Assembly: GCA_004557545.1 (NCBI GenBank) | Contig: SFGV01000005.1 | Coordinates: forward strand, 1 to 63,297 | Direction of reading: 5' to 3' | DNA: 63,297 bases | Origin: Succinatimonas hippei | GTDB taxonomy: Bacteria > Pseudomonadota > Gammaproteobacteria > Enterobacterales > Succinivibrionaceae | Shown: positions 1 through 8,465 of the stretch, in pieces | Layout of the letters: each line of letters opens with the position of its first letter | How positions within the stretch are numbered: position 1 is the stretch's first letter | Position numbers and translations under genes: made by a program | The notes under the pieces: generated by a model | Told to the model about the DNA's origin: nothing | What the model saw: only the letters and a program-made list of their open reading frames with translations | Databases searched by the model: none

Positions 1-1191
1 TATGACGTGCCGCTTGCCAAAGCCCAGTTTTACGGCTACCACTCCAGAATGGTAACTCTCTACTCACAGTTTCTGGACATATTAAAAACCAGCGGTGACG
101 CGGTTTACAAAATCGTAATGACCGGATGTCTTAAGGTCGCCAAGAACAGCATCTTTACCGGAGCCAACAACTTTACCGCGAACACCGTGCTCTCAAAAGA
201 TCCTGAATTCGTGTCACTCATGGGCTTTACCGCCGATGAGACCGAGAAATTCTTAGATGAGTTTGAACTGTCTGAGTACGCCGGACTTGTAAAAGAAAAC
301 TACGACGGTTACCGCTTTTATGATCAGGAAATCTTCTGCCCCTGGGATGTATGCAGCTTCATAGGCGCCGCCATCAAGCTTAAAAAAAGAAATAAAGCAG
401 AAGATATCTCAGCGGCGAATTACTGGATAGGGACTGAAAACACCGGGACTAAGGCCATAAAAAGTTATGTGGGGTTCTTAAGCAGAAACGATAACCAGAA
501 CCTTCAGGACTTGTCAGACGGAAAAGAGATCACCATAACCGTCAATGACGAGCTCAATTATGACATGCTTTCAAACCATAACGTCAGCGACATGTGGTCA
601 CTACTCCTTCATACCGGATATCTGACCGCGGTTGAAGATCTTGGCGATGGTAATTACAAAGTCAAAATACCAAACCTTGAGATCAAAAAGTGTTTTGATG
701 AGAGCATCAAAGCGAGTTTCAATGATGCCCTGACTACGGACAACAAAAACCTTGATATTCTCAAGGCTCTCTCTGATGGTGATCATGAAAAAGCGCAGGA
801 TCTTATAAGCGATCTGCTATTGTCATTCGTCTCACTCAGAGTTTACGCGAACAAAAGCGCGCCGGAGAATTTCTATGAAGGCTTTATTACCGGCATGCTC
901 GCGAGTTTTGGCAGCAAAGTGAGCGAGCTTAAAGTTGAGCAGGAAGCAGGACATGGCTACGCGGACATCTGCTTTCGCGATTTAATAAATAAATGCGCCT
1001 TTGTAATAGAGCTTAAGGTCTCGGCTAATTCCGGAAATTTAATTTCCGATGTAAATAAAGCTCTTGAGCAGATCGAAAAGAAAGAATACGCCCGCCCGTT
1101 TCTTAAAAACGGTGCTATTCCAAAGGTCAGCGCGGTTGGAATTGCCTTTTACGGCAGGGACTGCGTCGTGGCAACCAAGAGACTGAAATAG
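1..1191 (+). CDS. AAA-ATPase-like / PD-(D/E)XK nuclease family protein (5' truncated by window edge)
   Basis: This is the C-terminal part of a large AAA-ATPase-like protein. The frame is open from base 1 and begins with YDVPLAKAQ, which matches the conserved D-E-Y-D-x-P-L Walker B region of the family, so the ATP-binding N-terminus lies upstream of the window. GTG at base 7 is therefore not the true start. The C-terminus carries the restriction-endonuclease-like fold signature: GYADICF followed by FVIELKV, the D...ExK core of the DUF1703-type PD-(D/E)XK domain. A complete relative is present at 8466-10127. The family is abundant in gut anaerobes. Its biological role is not established, and both mobile-element and defence links are only conjecture. 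Confidence 0.85.
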   Translation, partial: YDVPLAKAQFYGYHSRMVTLYSQFLDILKTSGDAVYKIVMTGCLKVAKNSIFTGANNFTANTVLSKDPEFVSLMGFTADETEKFLDEFELSEYAGLVKENYDGYRFYDQEIFCPWDVCSFIGAAIKLKKRNKAEDISAANYWIGTENTGTKAIKSYVGFLSRNDNQNLQDLSDGKEITITVNDELNYDMLSNHNVSDMWSLLLHTGYLTAVEDLGDGNYKVKIPNLEIKKCFDESIKASFNDALTTDNKNLDILKALSDGDHEKAQDLISDLLLSFVSLRVYANKSAPENFYEGFITGMLASFGSKVSELKVEQEAGHGYADICFRDLINKCAFVIELKVSANSGNLISDVNKALEQIEKKEYARPFLKNGAIPKVSAVGIAFYGRDCVVATKRLK

Positions 1192-1397
1192 TCAATCAAC
1201 CGAAGGATAAGCCGGATCTGCTGCCCCTCCGCGTCGTGCCGGATCAAGCTGAGTTTTTTTGGCTTGTCCGCCTGTGATTTTCGGCTTTCTTCCAGCACAG
1301 AATTCGCATTACCCTGTTTTTTTTACTTTCAATAAACCTGTATTCTGAGCTCACGCAGTGCTCTCAACTATCTGTGATCCTGCATTTTTAACTGTAC

Positions 1398-1413
1398 AAT
1401 TTAGTACTAAATT
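1398..1413. promoter_or_regulatory. 16-bp perfect palindrome, possible operator
   Basis: AATTTAGTACTAAATT is a perfect palindrome about 160 bases upstream of the chemoreceptor start. It is preceded by ACTGTAC, a motif that recurs at 1515 and, inverted, at 1545. No known binding consensus was recognised. Confidence 0.3.
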
Positions 1414-1491
1414 CCCAAATAAATTTCACCTTCGCGCTCATTAGATTTATTCTTAGCAATGAATTAACATACTAATAATATTTACTTTATC

Positions 1492-1507
1492 TGTGATATT
1501 ATTGTCA
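1492..1507. promoter_or_regulatory. Weak candidate CRP site
   Basis: TGTGA, six bases, then TGTCA. The left half matches the CRP consensus (TGTGA-N6-TCACA) exactly but the right half only partly. It lies 67 bases upstream of the chemoreceptor start. A crp gene is present in this window. Low confidence. Confidence 0.2.
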
Positions 1508-1514
1508 GCTGGAT

Positions 1515-1551
1515 ACTGTACTTTAAATACAATTATCCTCATAAGTACAGT
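1515..1551 (+). promoter_or_regulatory. Inverted repeat in the chemoreceptor mRNA leader
   Basis: ACTGTACTT (1515-1523) pairs perfectly with AAGTACAGT (1543-1551) across a 19-base A+T-rich loop. The right arm ends about 9 bases before the AGGAA ribosome-binding sequence at 1560. It could be an operator or an RNA stem affecting translation. Confidence 0.3.
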
Positions 1552-1573
1552 TTAAAACAGGAACTGCTCAACA

Positions 1574-3181
1574 ATGACATCTGCACACAAATCCATCAGA
1601 GCACAGATGCTGGCCTCATTCAGGGTACTGATCGCCTTTACCCTGATCATCGCCGGCATCTCTATTTTTAAACTCTATGAAATCAACTCAGCCGTAGAAC
1701 GCACTGATCAGCTGCTAAGCGTTGAAAATGGCGCTGTCGCCACTCTTGATCGAGAGATCCTAGAGGCCAATACCCTGGCTGACAAACTGCAGGGCGATCC
1801 TTCCAAATTCAACGGACAGACCCGTGGCCAGTTTACTGACCTTATTTCAAAGACCGTCGCCGCCGCGTCCGCCATCTCGCAAATAGACCATGACAAGGAT
1901 CTCATTAAGATTGTCACAGGAAGCGTTGACGCCTACGCCCAGGCCGCGGATGGTTTTGTAAAAGCGCTTGATAAGGAGCGGGTTGAATTTGCCCAGGCCA
2001 TCTTTATCAGCAGACTGAACAAAAACTACGTACGCATCAGAAGAAGCCTCAGCCATTTCAACACCATCGAGGTTGAAGCGGCCACCAAAGCCGTAAAATC
2101 ACTGCGCACCACAGGCGATCTCATCATGATTTCAGTCTGCACCGCCGGATCATTAATCCTCGCTTTAATCATAAGTATGGTGTTCTCGCGCAGGATCACC
2201 ACGATCCTTCATAGCGTGCTTGAGAGTGTCAGGCAGTTTGGACGCGGGGATTTCTCCAATGAGGTAAAGGTCACCTCTTCAAACGAGTTTGGCGAGGTAC
2301 AGCAGGGTCTTGAGGTCATGCGACAGGGTCTCGGAAGCATCATTGGCCTTGTAAAAGACACCTCAGACAAAATCGTGGCGGTTATGGGCGATGTGTCGAC
2401 CATTTCTGACAAGATCCGCGAGTCCTCAAAGGATTCTCAAAGCCGCGCGCTGACCGTATCGGCAGCCTCAGATGAGATGGTCTCCACCACCAAGGACATC
2501 GCGAAAAACTGTGAAGCCGCCTCAAAGGACGCCTCCGCGACCAGCGACATAACATCTCAGAGCATCGCCTCAGTTCAGGAGACTATTGACAGCATCAAAC
2601 AGCAGGCTCAGAAGACTCTCTCAGACGCCGGTCAGATCTCTGCGCTTGCCGAGCAGGCTGACAAGGTTTCAAGCATTGTTGAGACCATTGAATCCATCGC
2701 CTCCCAGACCAATCTGCTGGCGCTCAACGCCGCCATTGAGGCCGCCCGCGCAGGTGAGGCCGGAAAGGGCTTTGCCGTGGTCGCCGATGAGGTCAGAACC
2801 CTTGCCTCCAGAACCTCAAGCTCAACTCAGGAAATCACCAAGATGGTCACCGGAATTCAGCAGGGAGCAAAAGAGTGCAACGATTCAATGGCCAAATCAT
2901 GCGAAAGCATGAACCAGATCGCAGGCCGCTCCGATCTCATTAAGGAAACCTTGGGCAAGGTTGCCTCTCAGGTAAATCAGGTTAAATCTGAAATAGTTCA
3001 GGTTACCAACGCCGTTGAGCAGCAGAACCTCGCGACCGCTGAAATTTCCGAGAACATGCAGGGCATCAGCCTTGCGGCAAAGGATCTGTCAGATGACGCG
3101 GCTGGTTGCGACAACAGCGTCGATACCGCGGTCGAGCTTATGCACTCACTCTCAGACCGGCTCTCAAAGATAGTTCTCTAA
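1574..3181 (+). CDS. Methyl-accepting chemotaxis protein
   Basis: This is a transmembrane chemoreceptor that would pass a periplasmic signal to a CheA/CheW array at the inner membrane. The 535 residues follow the usual order: cytoplasmic start, TM1 (about 15-33), a helical periplasmic sensor of about 150 residues (likely four-helix bundle), TM2 (about 183-204), HAMP (about 205-258) and the methyl-accepting coiled coil. The highly conserved hairpin tip (SQTNLLALNAAIEAARAGE, then GKGFAVVADEVR) is at about 377-408. There is no C-terminal CheR/CheB-tethering pentapeptide of NWETF type. It stands alone with no che genes nearby. A second receptor at 26537 shares the layout and nearly the same tip but has a different sensor. 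The ligand cannot be predicted. Confidence 0.95.
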   Translation: MTSAHKSIRAQMLASFRVLIAFTLIIAGISIFKLYEINSAVERTDQLLSVENGAVATLDREILEANTLADKLQGDPSKFNGQTRGQFTDLISKTVAAASAISQIDHDKDLIKIVTGSVDAYAQAADGFVKALDKERVEFAQAIFISRLNKNYVRIRRSLSHFNTIEVEAATKAVKSLRTTGDLIMISVCTAGSLILALIISMVFSRRITTILHSVLESVRQFGRGDFSNEVKVTSSNEFGEVQQGLEVMRQGLGSIIGLVKDTSDKIVAVMGDVSTISDKIRESSKDSQSRALTVSAASDEMVSTTKDIAKNCEAASKDASATSDITSQSIASVQETIDSIKQQAQKTLSDAGQISALAEQADKVSSIVETIESIASQTNLLALNAAIEAARAGEAGKGFAVVADEVRTLASRTSSSTQEITKMVTGIQQGAKECNDSMAKSCESMNQIAGRSDLIKETLGKVASQVNQVKSEIVQVTNAVEQQNLATAEISENMQGISLAAKDLSDDAAGCDNSVDTAVELMHSLSDRLSKIVL

Positions 3182-3194
3182 CCACAGCGCTCTA

Positions 3195-3211
3195 CCGCCT
3201 TAAAAGGGCGG
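3195..3211 (+). terminator. Weak stem-loop after the chemoreceptor
   Basis: CCGCC and GGCGG are separated by an A+T-rich loop, 14 bases after the stop codon. There is no clear T-run, so Rho-independent function is doubtful. Confidence 0.25.
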
Positions 3212-3320
3212 GAGATCTTTGAGTCATATCTCACTTAAATTCACTGCCAGCATTTCAATTCACGCGCGTGATCTGAGAGGACTACTCTTAAACACTCTTT
3301 CAGAGAAATCTCAAAAAAGC

Positions 3321-4421
3321 CTAATCCAGATTCTTTCTGAAAAGTATTCCCGCGGTTGTGAAGGTTACAACGCAGATCCCAAACAAAGGGGACAGAAGCG
3401 TGAGGTTGTCCATGAAGCTCTCGCCCTGCAGATAGATCCTCCATACCGCCTGAACGCCGTAATAAAGCGGATCAAAGTAAGCGACTACCTTAAACCAGTC
3501 CGGCATGGCCTCAACCGGAGTAAGCAGGCCGGAGATCATGATAGATGGCAGAACAATCAGAAAGGCGATGATAATTGAGGATAACGAGGTCTTTGAGAGG
3601 ACAGATACCGTAAGGCCAATCCCGACGCAGGCGCAACTGAAAAGCGTGATCACCAAAAAGAGATCCGGAAGTGTTCCGCGCATAGGGATCTCAAAATAGA
3701 AATTACATATAGCAGCCAGGGTAAGCGACTGCAGGATAGACACTATTACAGGGGGAATGGCTTTACCCAAAAGCATCTCAAATGAATTTGCCGGGGTCAT
3801 CAGCATCATGTCAAAGCTCCCCTCCTCACGCTCTCTTGAGACCTCAAGGCTCGCCAGCATCACTACCTGAACGATGGTCAGCGCCAGGATCATTCCGGTA
3901 AGAATGCTGAAGCGGGTTATATTGTTCTCGTTGTAGATCTGACGGTAGGTAAGACTAAGGGGAGTTCTAACCCCGTTTTCCCGGTTAAAGTCGGTTACTA
4001 TCTGCTGCACATAGCCTGAGGCGGTATTGGCAGACGCGGTCTGTCTGGCGTCAAGCATGATCATAAGCTGTCGGGTGTTCTTAAAGTCAGGCGCGAAATA
4101 AAGCCCGATGAGCGCGTCTCCATGGGATACGGCCGAGCGCACACACTCAAGCGAGCGGCACCGCGTTGTCTCATTGAAACCGGGAGTAGCCGCTATACGT
4201 TGTGAAAGCTCACGGCACACTTTGTCTTCCTGCGATGCAAACTGTACATAGGGCACCTCAGAGAGCTGATAATTCGCCCCGTAGCCAAAGATGACGCACT
4301 GCACGACAATAGGCACTACCAGCACCTTGCGGGTACCAGGATCCGAGACAATGACTATGAGTTCCTTCTTGCAGATGGCAAGGATCATCAGAATGTCATG
4401 GATTAGTTTTGAAAGGCTCAT
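3321..4421 (-). CDS. ABC-2 type exporter permease (YbhR-like)
   Basis: This 366-residue inner-membrane permease is one of two paired ABC-2 permeases in this operon. It has an N-terminal membrane anchor (about residues 33-50), a large extracytoplasmic domain, and five or six hydrophobic segments in the C-terminal half. The start chosen is the ATG whose first bases overlap the stop of the preceding permease as ATGA (4418-4421). A TTG two codons upstream is also possible. Together with the neighbouring permease, the double-ATPase subunit and the HlyD-type adaptor it matches the gene order ybhG-F-S-R of E. coli, an exporter associated with cations and drugs. The substrate here is unknown. Confidence 0.88.
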   Translation of the reverse strand: MSLSKLIHDILMILAICKKELIVIVSDPGTRKVLVVPIVVQCVIFGYGANYQLSEVPYVQFASQEDKVCRELSQRIAATPGFNETTRCRSLECVRSAVSHGDALIGLYFAPDFKNTRQLMIMLDARQTASANTASGYVQQIVTDFNRENGVRTPLSLTYRQIYNENNITRFSILTGMILALTIVQVVMLASLEVSREREEGSFDMMLMTPANSFEMLLGKAIPPVIVSILQSLTLAAICNFYFEIPMRGTLPDLFLVITLFSCACVGIGLTVSVLSKTSLSSIIIAFLIVLPSIMISGLLTPVEAMPDWFKVVAYFDPLYYGVQAVWRIYLQGESFMDNLTLLSPLFGICVVTFTTAGILFRKNLD

Positions 4422-5551
4422 TTGCAATCCCGGTGAACCTTATAAACAGCCAAAAACAGGAAAACCACCGCGTAAATAAACTGAAGCAGCGTGTCCAAAA
4501 GAACCTTTAACGTATCTCCTCCCGAGAGGAAGAGCACGCGCATCGCCTCTACGGCGTAGGTAGGCGGGATCAGATTGCCGATAAGCCTAATCCCTGGCGA
4601 GACTCCGCGCAGATCGAAGATCATGCCGCTTAATAGCACTGTGGGAAGACAGCCGATGATGATCGCGTATTCAGAGGCTAGAAACTGGTTTTTGCACAAG
4701 GCCGAGATCAGAACGCCAAAGCAGATCATCTCAAAGGAGTACACCGCAATCAGCAGCACCAGCAGGATCACACTGCCGCGAAGCGGAATATCCAGAAAAA
4801 GCTGTCCGAAGATCAAAGTGATCATCGAGCCAGTAAATCCCAGAATGAAGTAAACCATAACCTTTGACATTACAATCTCAAGCGCCGAGCTCATGGTGCT
4901 GGATAGAGATTCCATAGTTCCTCTGTCCCACTCACGGGCTATGACAAAAGATCCCAGAAAAGAACAGACCAGAGTAATGATGGCGATGTATTGCCCTGAG
5001 AGCAGGAACCATGACGAGGTATTGGCCTCGTTAAACCAGTTGCGGGTAACCACCGTGATCCCACCAGAACCAGCGCCAAGCTTTTGCGCGCTCTGACTTA
5101 TCACCGCGTTGATATAGCCGCGTGAAAGCTCGGCAAGCTGTGCCTCTGCGCCGTTCTGATAAACCATAACCTGAGCGTTACCATGCGCTATAGCCTCATC
5201 AAACCCGGGATCAAGCGCCACTATATTATTGACCTTATGTGAGTACAGCAGATCCCGCGCCTGCCCTAACGTGCCTACCACCGTGGTATCAAAATAAGCT
5301 GATCCCAAAAAGCCATCTGCAAGTGTCTTTTGAAGAGCGCTCTGATAATCGCACACTACCGCGGTCTCAATCGGCTTAACGTCCATTCTTATGGCATAAC
5401 CGTATATGATGACCAGCACCAGAGGCTGTATGAGCACCACGGCGAGCACCGAGCGATCCTTTGTGATCTGCAGGATCTCCTTTTTTATGAGAATGGCCAT
5501 AAAACGAGGCGATGGCAGCCTTCTGAAGATCTCCTTTAATGCGTTAAACAT
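4418..5551 (-). CDS. ABC-2 type exporter permease (YbhS-like)
   Basis: This 377-residue ABC-2 permease has an N-terminal anchor (VLAVVLIQPLVLVIIYGYAI), an extracytoplasmic domain of about 150 residues and a C-terminal hydrophobic core. I chose the ATG at 5551 because it has GGAG nine bases upstream and lies within the last codons of the ATPase gene (its stop is at 5544-5546), so the two are probably translationally coupled. Upstream GTG and ATG codons at 5566 and 5560 are alternatives. It overlaps the next permease by four bases. It should pair with the permease at 3321-4421 to form the membrane channel. Confidence 0.88.
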   Translation of the reverse strand: MFNALKEIFRRLPSPRFMAILIKKEILQITKDRSVLAVVLIQPLVLVIIYGYAIRMDVKPIETAVVCDYQSALQKTLADGFLGSAYFDTTVVGTLGQARDLLYSHKVNNIVALDPGFDEAIAHGNAQVMVYQNGAEAQLAELSRGYINAVISQSAQKLGAGSGGITVVTRNWFNEANTSSWFLLSGQYIAIITLVCSFLGSFVIAREWDRGTMESLSSTMSSALEIVMSKVMVYFILGFTGSMITLIFGQLFLDIPLRGSVILLVLLIAVYSFEMICFGVLISALCKNQFLASEYAIIIGCLPTVLLSGMIFDLRGVSPGIRLIGNLIPPTYAVEAMRVLFLSGGDTLKVLLDTLLQFIYAVVFLFLAVYKVHRDCK

Positions 5552-7325
5552 CCCGATCATCTCCACCTGCCCTGGATTTGGCGATTAACTCCACAAAAGC
5601 CTCTTCAATCGAAAGCCTTCTGCCTTCCCGTTTGCAGATCTCCTCTGGACTGCCCAGAACCAGGATCCTGCCGCGATCCTGAATTAAGAAACGGTCACAG
5701 TACTCAGCCTCATCCATAAAATGGGTGGTCACGATCACCGAGGTGCCCTCACATGACAGCGCGCAGATGCGGTTCCAGAAATTGCGCCTTGCCATAGGAT
5801 CGGCACCTGATGTGGCCTCATCCAAAAAAAGGATTTTTGGGCGGTGAATCAGCGCGCAGGCCATTGAAAGCTGGCGCTGCAGACCAAAGGGCAGCTGCAT
5901 CGATGGCACGTCCTTTACCGCTCTTAGCGAGAACTCGTCCAAAAGCTCTTCAATGCGCATTTTAAGCTTTCGTCCTGAAAGGCCATAACTTAGACCGAAA
6001 TACTCAAGATTTTGCGCGCTGTTGAGCCTTCGGTAAAGCGAGAATTTCTGTGAGACATAGCCTATGGTCTCGCGCAGGTCGGATTTGGCGGTCCTGAGAT
6101 TAAAGCCGTTTACCGTGACCTCGCCCTCAGTTGGGGTTAAGAGCGCACAGATCATTCTGAAGGTAGTTGTCTTGCCGGCGCCGTTTGGTCCTAAAAGCCC
6201 GAAAATCTCACCGCGTCTGACCTTAAAATCAGAGTGTCTTACCGCGGTAAAGCGTCCGAATTTCTTGCATATGCCCTTTACATCTATAACCACCTTCTCA
6301 TTCTCATGCGACAGGCTGAGAGAAGAAAGATCCGGTTTCTTCAGCATATGTTTGAAATCAAGAGTGTTTAATATATAAACATCCTCAAGCCGCGGCGCTC
6401 TTTTCTCTACCCTGAAATGACCGCTTAGATCCTCAAGCGAGTTTTCAATAAAGGATGTTATCTCTGTCGCGTCACTGCCTTCCTTTGCTATGAGATCAAT
6501 CCGGCCCAGCCTTGGGCAGATATCGTAAATCGGCGATTTTACGTCATAGTGGCGCGAGCAGAACATAAGCCGTCTTACGGTCGGAGTATACGGGATGCGT
6601 GAGTCAGGGCAGACACAGAAGGTTCTGTTCCGCGCGCTTTGACACAGCTCTTCAGCCCTGCCCTTTAAGACTATCCTGCCATTTTCAAGCATCACCGTCA
6701 TGTCTGAGGCCGCAGCCTCCTCAAGATAAGCGCTTGAGAATACGCATCTGGCGCCGCTCTCTTTGATGTAATCGGCTATAACAGCCCACAGCTCCTTGCG
6801 GGATACCGGATCTACACCAACCGTAGGCTCATCAAGAATAATAAATTTCGGGGAGGCGGCAATGGCGCAGGCTAATCCCAGCTTCTGCTTCATGCCCCCC
6901 GAAAGCGAATCTGAGGCGTAATCACGAAATTTTAAAAGCCCGACACGCTCTAAAAGTTTTGTGAGTATCTCATCGGCGTCCTTGCCTGAAAGCCCTCTGA
7001 GACCTGAGAATATCCTGAGATTGTCCATAACCGAGAGCTCCCCATATAGCCCCAGCTGCTGTGACATATAGCCAACTGCCCCTGTAAAAGCCGGATCAGA
7101 GCTCTCAGGTTTCATCCCGCCCAGACGCGCCGTACCTTTATTGACCCGCAGAACCCCGGAGAGGATCTTTAGCAGAGTCGATTTACCGGCTCCGTCCGGT
7201 CCCATGAAGCATACCGTCCTGCAGGTATCCGGGATCTCAAGATTAAAGTCCTTGTATACGCTTACGGCGCGTCTGTCGCGGTGGTAGGAATATGTGAGAT
7301 CCTTTATCTCAATTAGCGGATTCAT
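5544..7325 (-). CDS. ABC transporter ATP-binding protein with two fused nucleotide-binding domains (YbhF-like)
   Basis: This 593-residue protein carries two complete ABC ATPase domains. NBD1 has Walker A GPDGAGKST, signature LSGGMKQ and Walker B FIILDEP. NBD2 has Walker A GPNGAGKTT, a degenerate signature (LPFGLQRQ in place of LSGGQ) and Walker B ILFLDEA. Asymmetric signatures of this kind are typical of YbhF-type subunits. It energises the two permeases encoded immediately downstream. The ATG at 7325 is preferred over a TTG at 7331, and both lie inside the end of the HlyD-type gene, giving a short overlap. All four genes overlap, so they almost certainly form one operon. Confidence 0.92.
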   Translation of the reverse strand: MNPLIEIKDLTYSYHRDRRAVSVYKDFNLEIPDTCRTVCFMGPDGAGKSTLLKILSGVLRVNKGTARLGGMKPESSDPAFTGAVGYMSQQLGLYGELSVMDNLRIFSGLRGLSGKDADEILTKLLERVGLLKFRDYASDSLSGGMKQKLGLACAIAASPKFIILDEPTVGVDPVSRKELWAVIADYIKESGARCVFSSAYLEEAAASDMTVMLENGRIVLKGRAEELCQSARNRTFCVCPDSRIPYTPTVRRLMFCSRHYDVKSPIYDICPRLGRIDLIAKEGSDATEITSFIENSLEDLSGHFRVEKRAPRLEDVYILNTLDFKHMLKKPDLSSLSLSHENEKVVIDVKGICKKFGRFTAVRHSDFKVRRGEIFGLLGPNGAGKTTTFRMICALLTPTEGEVTVNGFNLRTAKSDLRETIGYVSQKFSLYRRLNSAQNLEYFGLSYGLSGRKLKMRIEELLDEFSLRAVKDVPSMQLPFGLQRQLSMACALIHRPKILFLDEATSGADPMARRNFWNRICALSCEGTSVIVTTHFMDEAEYCDRFLIQDRGRILVLGSPEEICKREGRRLSIEEAFVELIAKSRAGGDDRDV

Positions 7326-8295
7326 TATCAAAAACCACGCTAACCGGCTGTCCCAGTCTCAGCACCCCCTTGGGATCCTCAAAGTCCACCCTGACCTCCC
7401 ATACCAGATCGGCTCTGAGCTCCTCAGTCTGCACGCTCTTTGGGGTGAACATGGCAGTTGAACTTACAAAGGCAACAACGCCTGCCACCTTGTCCCCGGC
7501 GGCGTCAGTGATAGTGACTTTAAGCCCGGGCTTTACAGTCTTAAGCTGGGTCTCGGTGATGTACATGAGCACGCGCTTATGATAGAGCTGAGAAAGCTCA
7601 AATACGGTTGAGGAGGTTGAGGCCATATCCCCTGGTTCAGCCTTGCGGCTTCTTACCTGTCCGTCATAAGGAGCGCGGATCTCGCTCTGACTTGTGCTCT
7701 GATACTTAAGGTAGGAGAGCTGCTCATCGCAGGCGCGGGCGGTTTCATCGGCTTTCTGGATATCCTCCTGACGATAACCATTGAGCATCATCTTAAGATT
7801 GGCCTGAGCGCTCTTAAGCTGCGCCTCAAGCTGACGCATTGAGTAAAAGGCCTGATCGCGTTCCTGAGCGGAGGTACTGTGTTTACTGTACAAAAGCTGA
7901 TAACGCTCGTTGGTAAATTCAGCAAGCTTAAGCTGGGCCCCAAGCGTTGCCACATTTGCCTTAGCTGTGGCGATTTCCTCCTCACGATACCCTTTATGGG
8001 CTTTATCCGCCTCAGCGCGGTAGGCCTTGCACTGGGCTGATGTGATGGCTATCTGATGCTCAATCGCTTTGGTATCAAGTTTTGCCAGTACCTGACCCTT
8101 TTTTACCAGATCCCCGCTGTCAACGTTTATTGAGTCGATCCTTCCGGAGCGCTCAAAGGTGAGAGAGCTCTGCCTGATATCGACTATGCCATGAGCCTTC
8201 TTCAAGGGTTCAGGTGAGGTTTTGCTGTAATAAAGTACGGCGGCGAATACTACACAGATCACCGCGAAGGACGCAACCAGGACTTTTTTGTTCAT
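7309..8295 (-). CDS. HlyD-family periplasmic adaptor (YbhG-like)
   Basis: This 328-residue membrane-fusion protein has a single N-terminal membrane anchor (about residues 4-24) followed by a biotinyl-lipoyl-like half motif, a long alpha-helical hairpin rich in Ala, Gln and Glu (about 85-200), the second lipoyl half (SEIRAPYDGQVRSRKAEPGD) and a beta-barrel domain. In this family the adaptor links an inner-membrane ABC exporter to an outer-membrane channel such as TolC, which is not encoded here. It is the first gene of the exporter operon. No strong ribosome-binding site is visible upstream. Confidence 0.92.
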   Translation of the reverse strand: MNKKVLVASFAVICVVFAAVLYYSKTSPEPLKKAHGIVDIRQSSLTFERSGRIDSINVDSGDLVKKGQVLAKLDTKAIEHQIAITSAQCKAYRAEADKAHKGYREEEIATAKANVATLGAQLKLAEFTNERYQLLYSKHSTSAQERDQAFYSMRQLEAQLKSAQANLKMMLNGYRQEDIQKADETARACDEQLSYLKYQSTSQSEIRAPYDGQVRSRKAEPGDMASTSSTVFELSQLYHKRVLMYITETQLKTVKPGLKVTITDAAGDKVAGVVAFVSSTAMFTPKSVQTEELRADLVWEVRVDFEDPKGVLRLGQPVSVVFDNESAN

Positions 8296-8465
8296 ACTGA
8301 AAAACTGCTGACAAAGATTTACTTCTTAAATGTCATGCATATATTGTCAGCTACCATTGATGATGGTTCAAGGACAAAAACATCGAACATGCGAATGAAA
8401 AGATCCTGGTATGAGATAAGTTATTTAATTTCAGTATAATGGATTGTTTAAAGGGAAAATTTCTA

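Larger units (their letters stand above)
1192..1573. other. Intergenic region upstream of the first chemoreceptor
   Basis: No gene is supportable here. The stretch is AT-rich towards its right end and carries a 16-base perfect palindrome (1398-1413), two TATCTGTGAT half-sites (near 1368 and 1488) and a 9-bp inverted repeat (1515-1551) just before the chemoreceptor. These are listed separately. It most likely holds the promoter and leader of the gene at 1574. Confidence 0.5.

Noticed and set aside
2586..2912. A 108-codon plus-strand frame inside the chemoreceptor, rich in Pro and Arg
   Set aside because: It overlaps the conserved signalling domain in another frame, has no ribosome-binding site and has the composition of a shadow frame.
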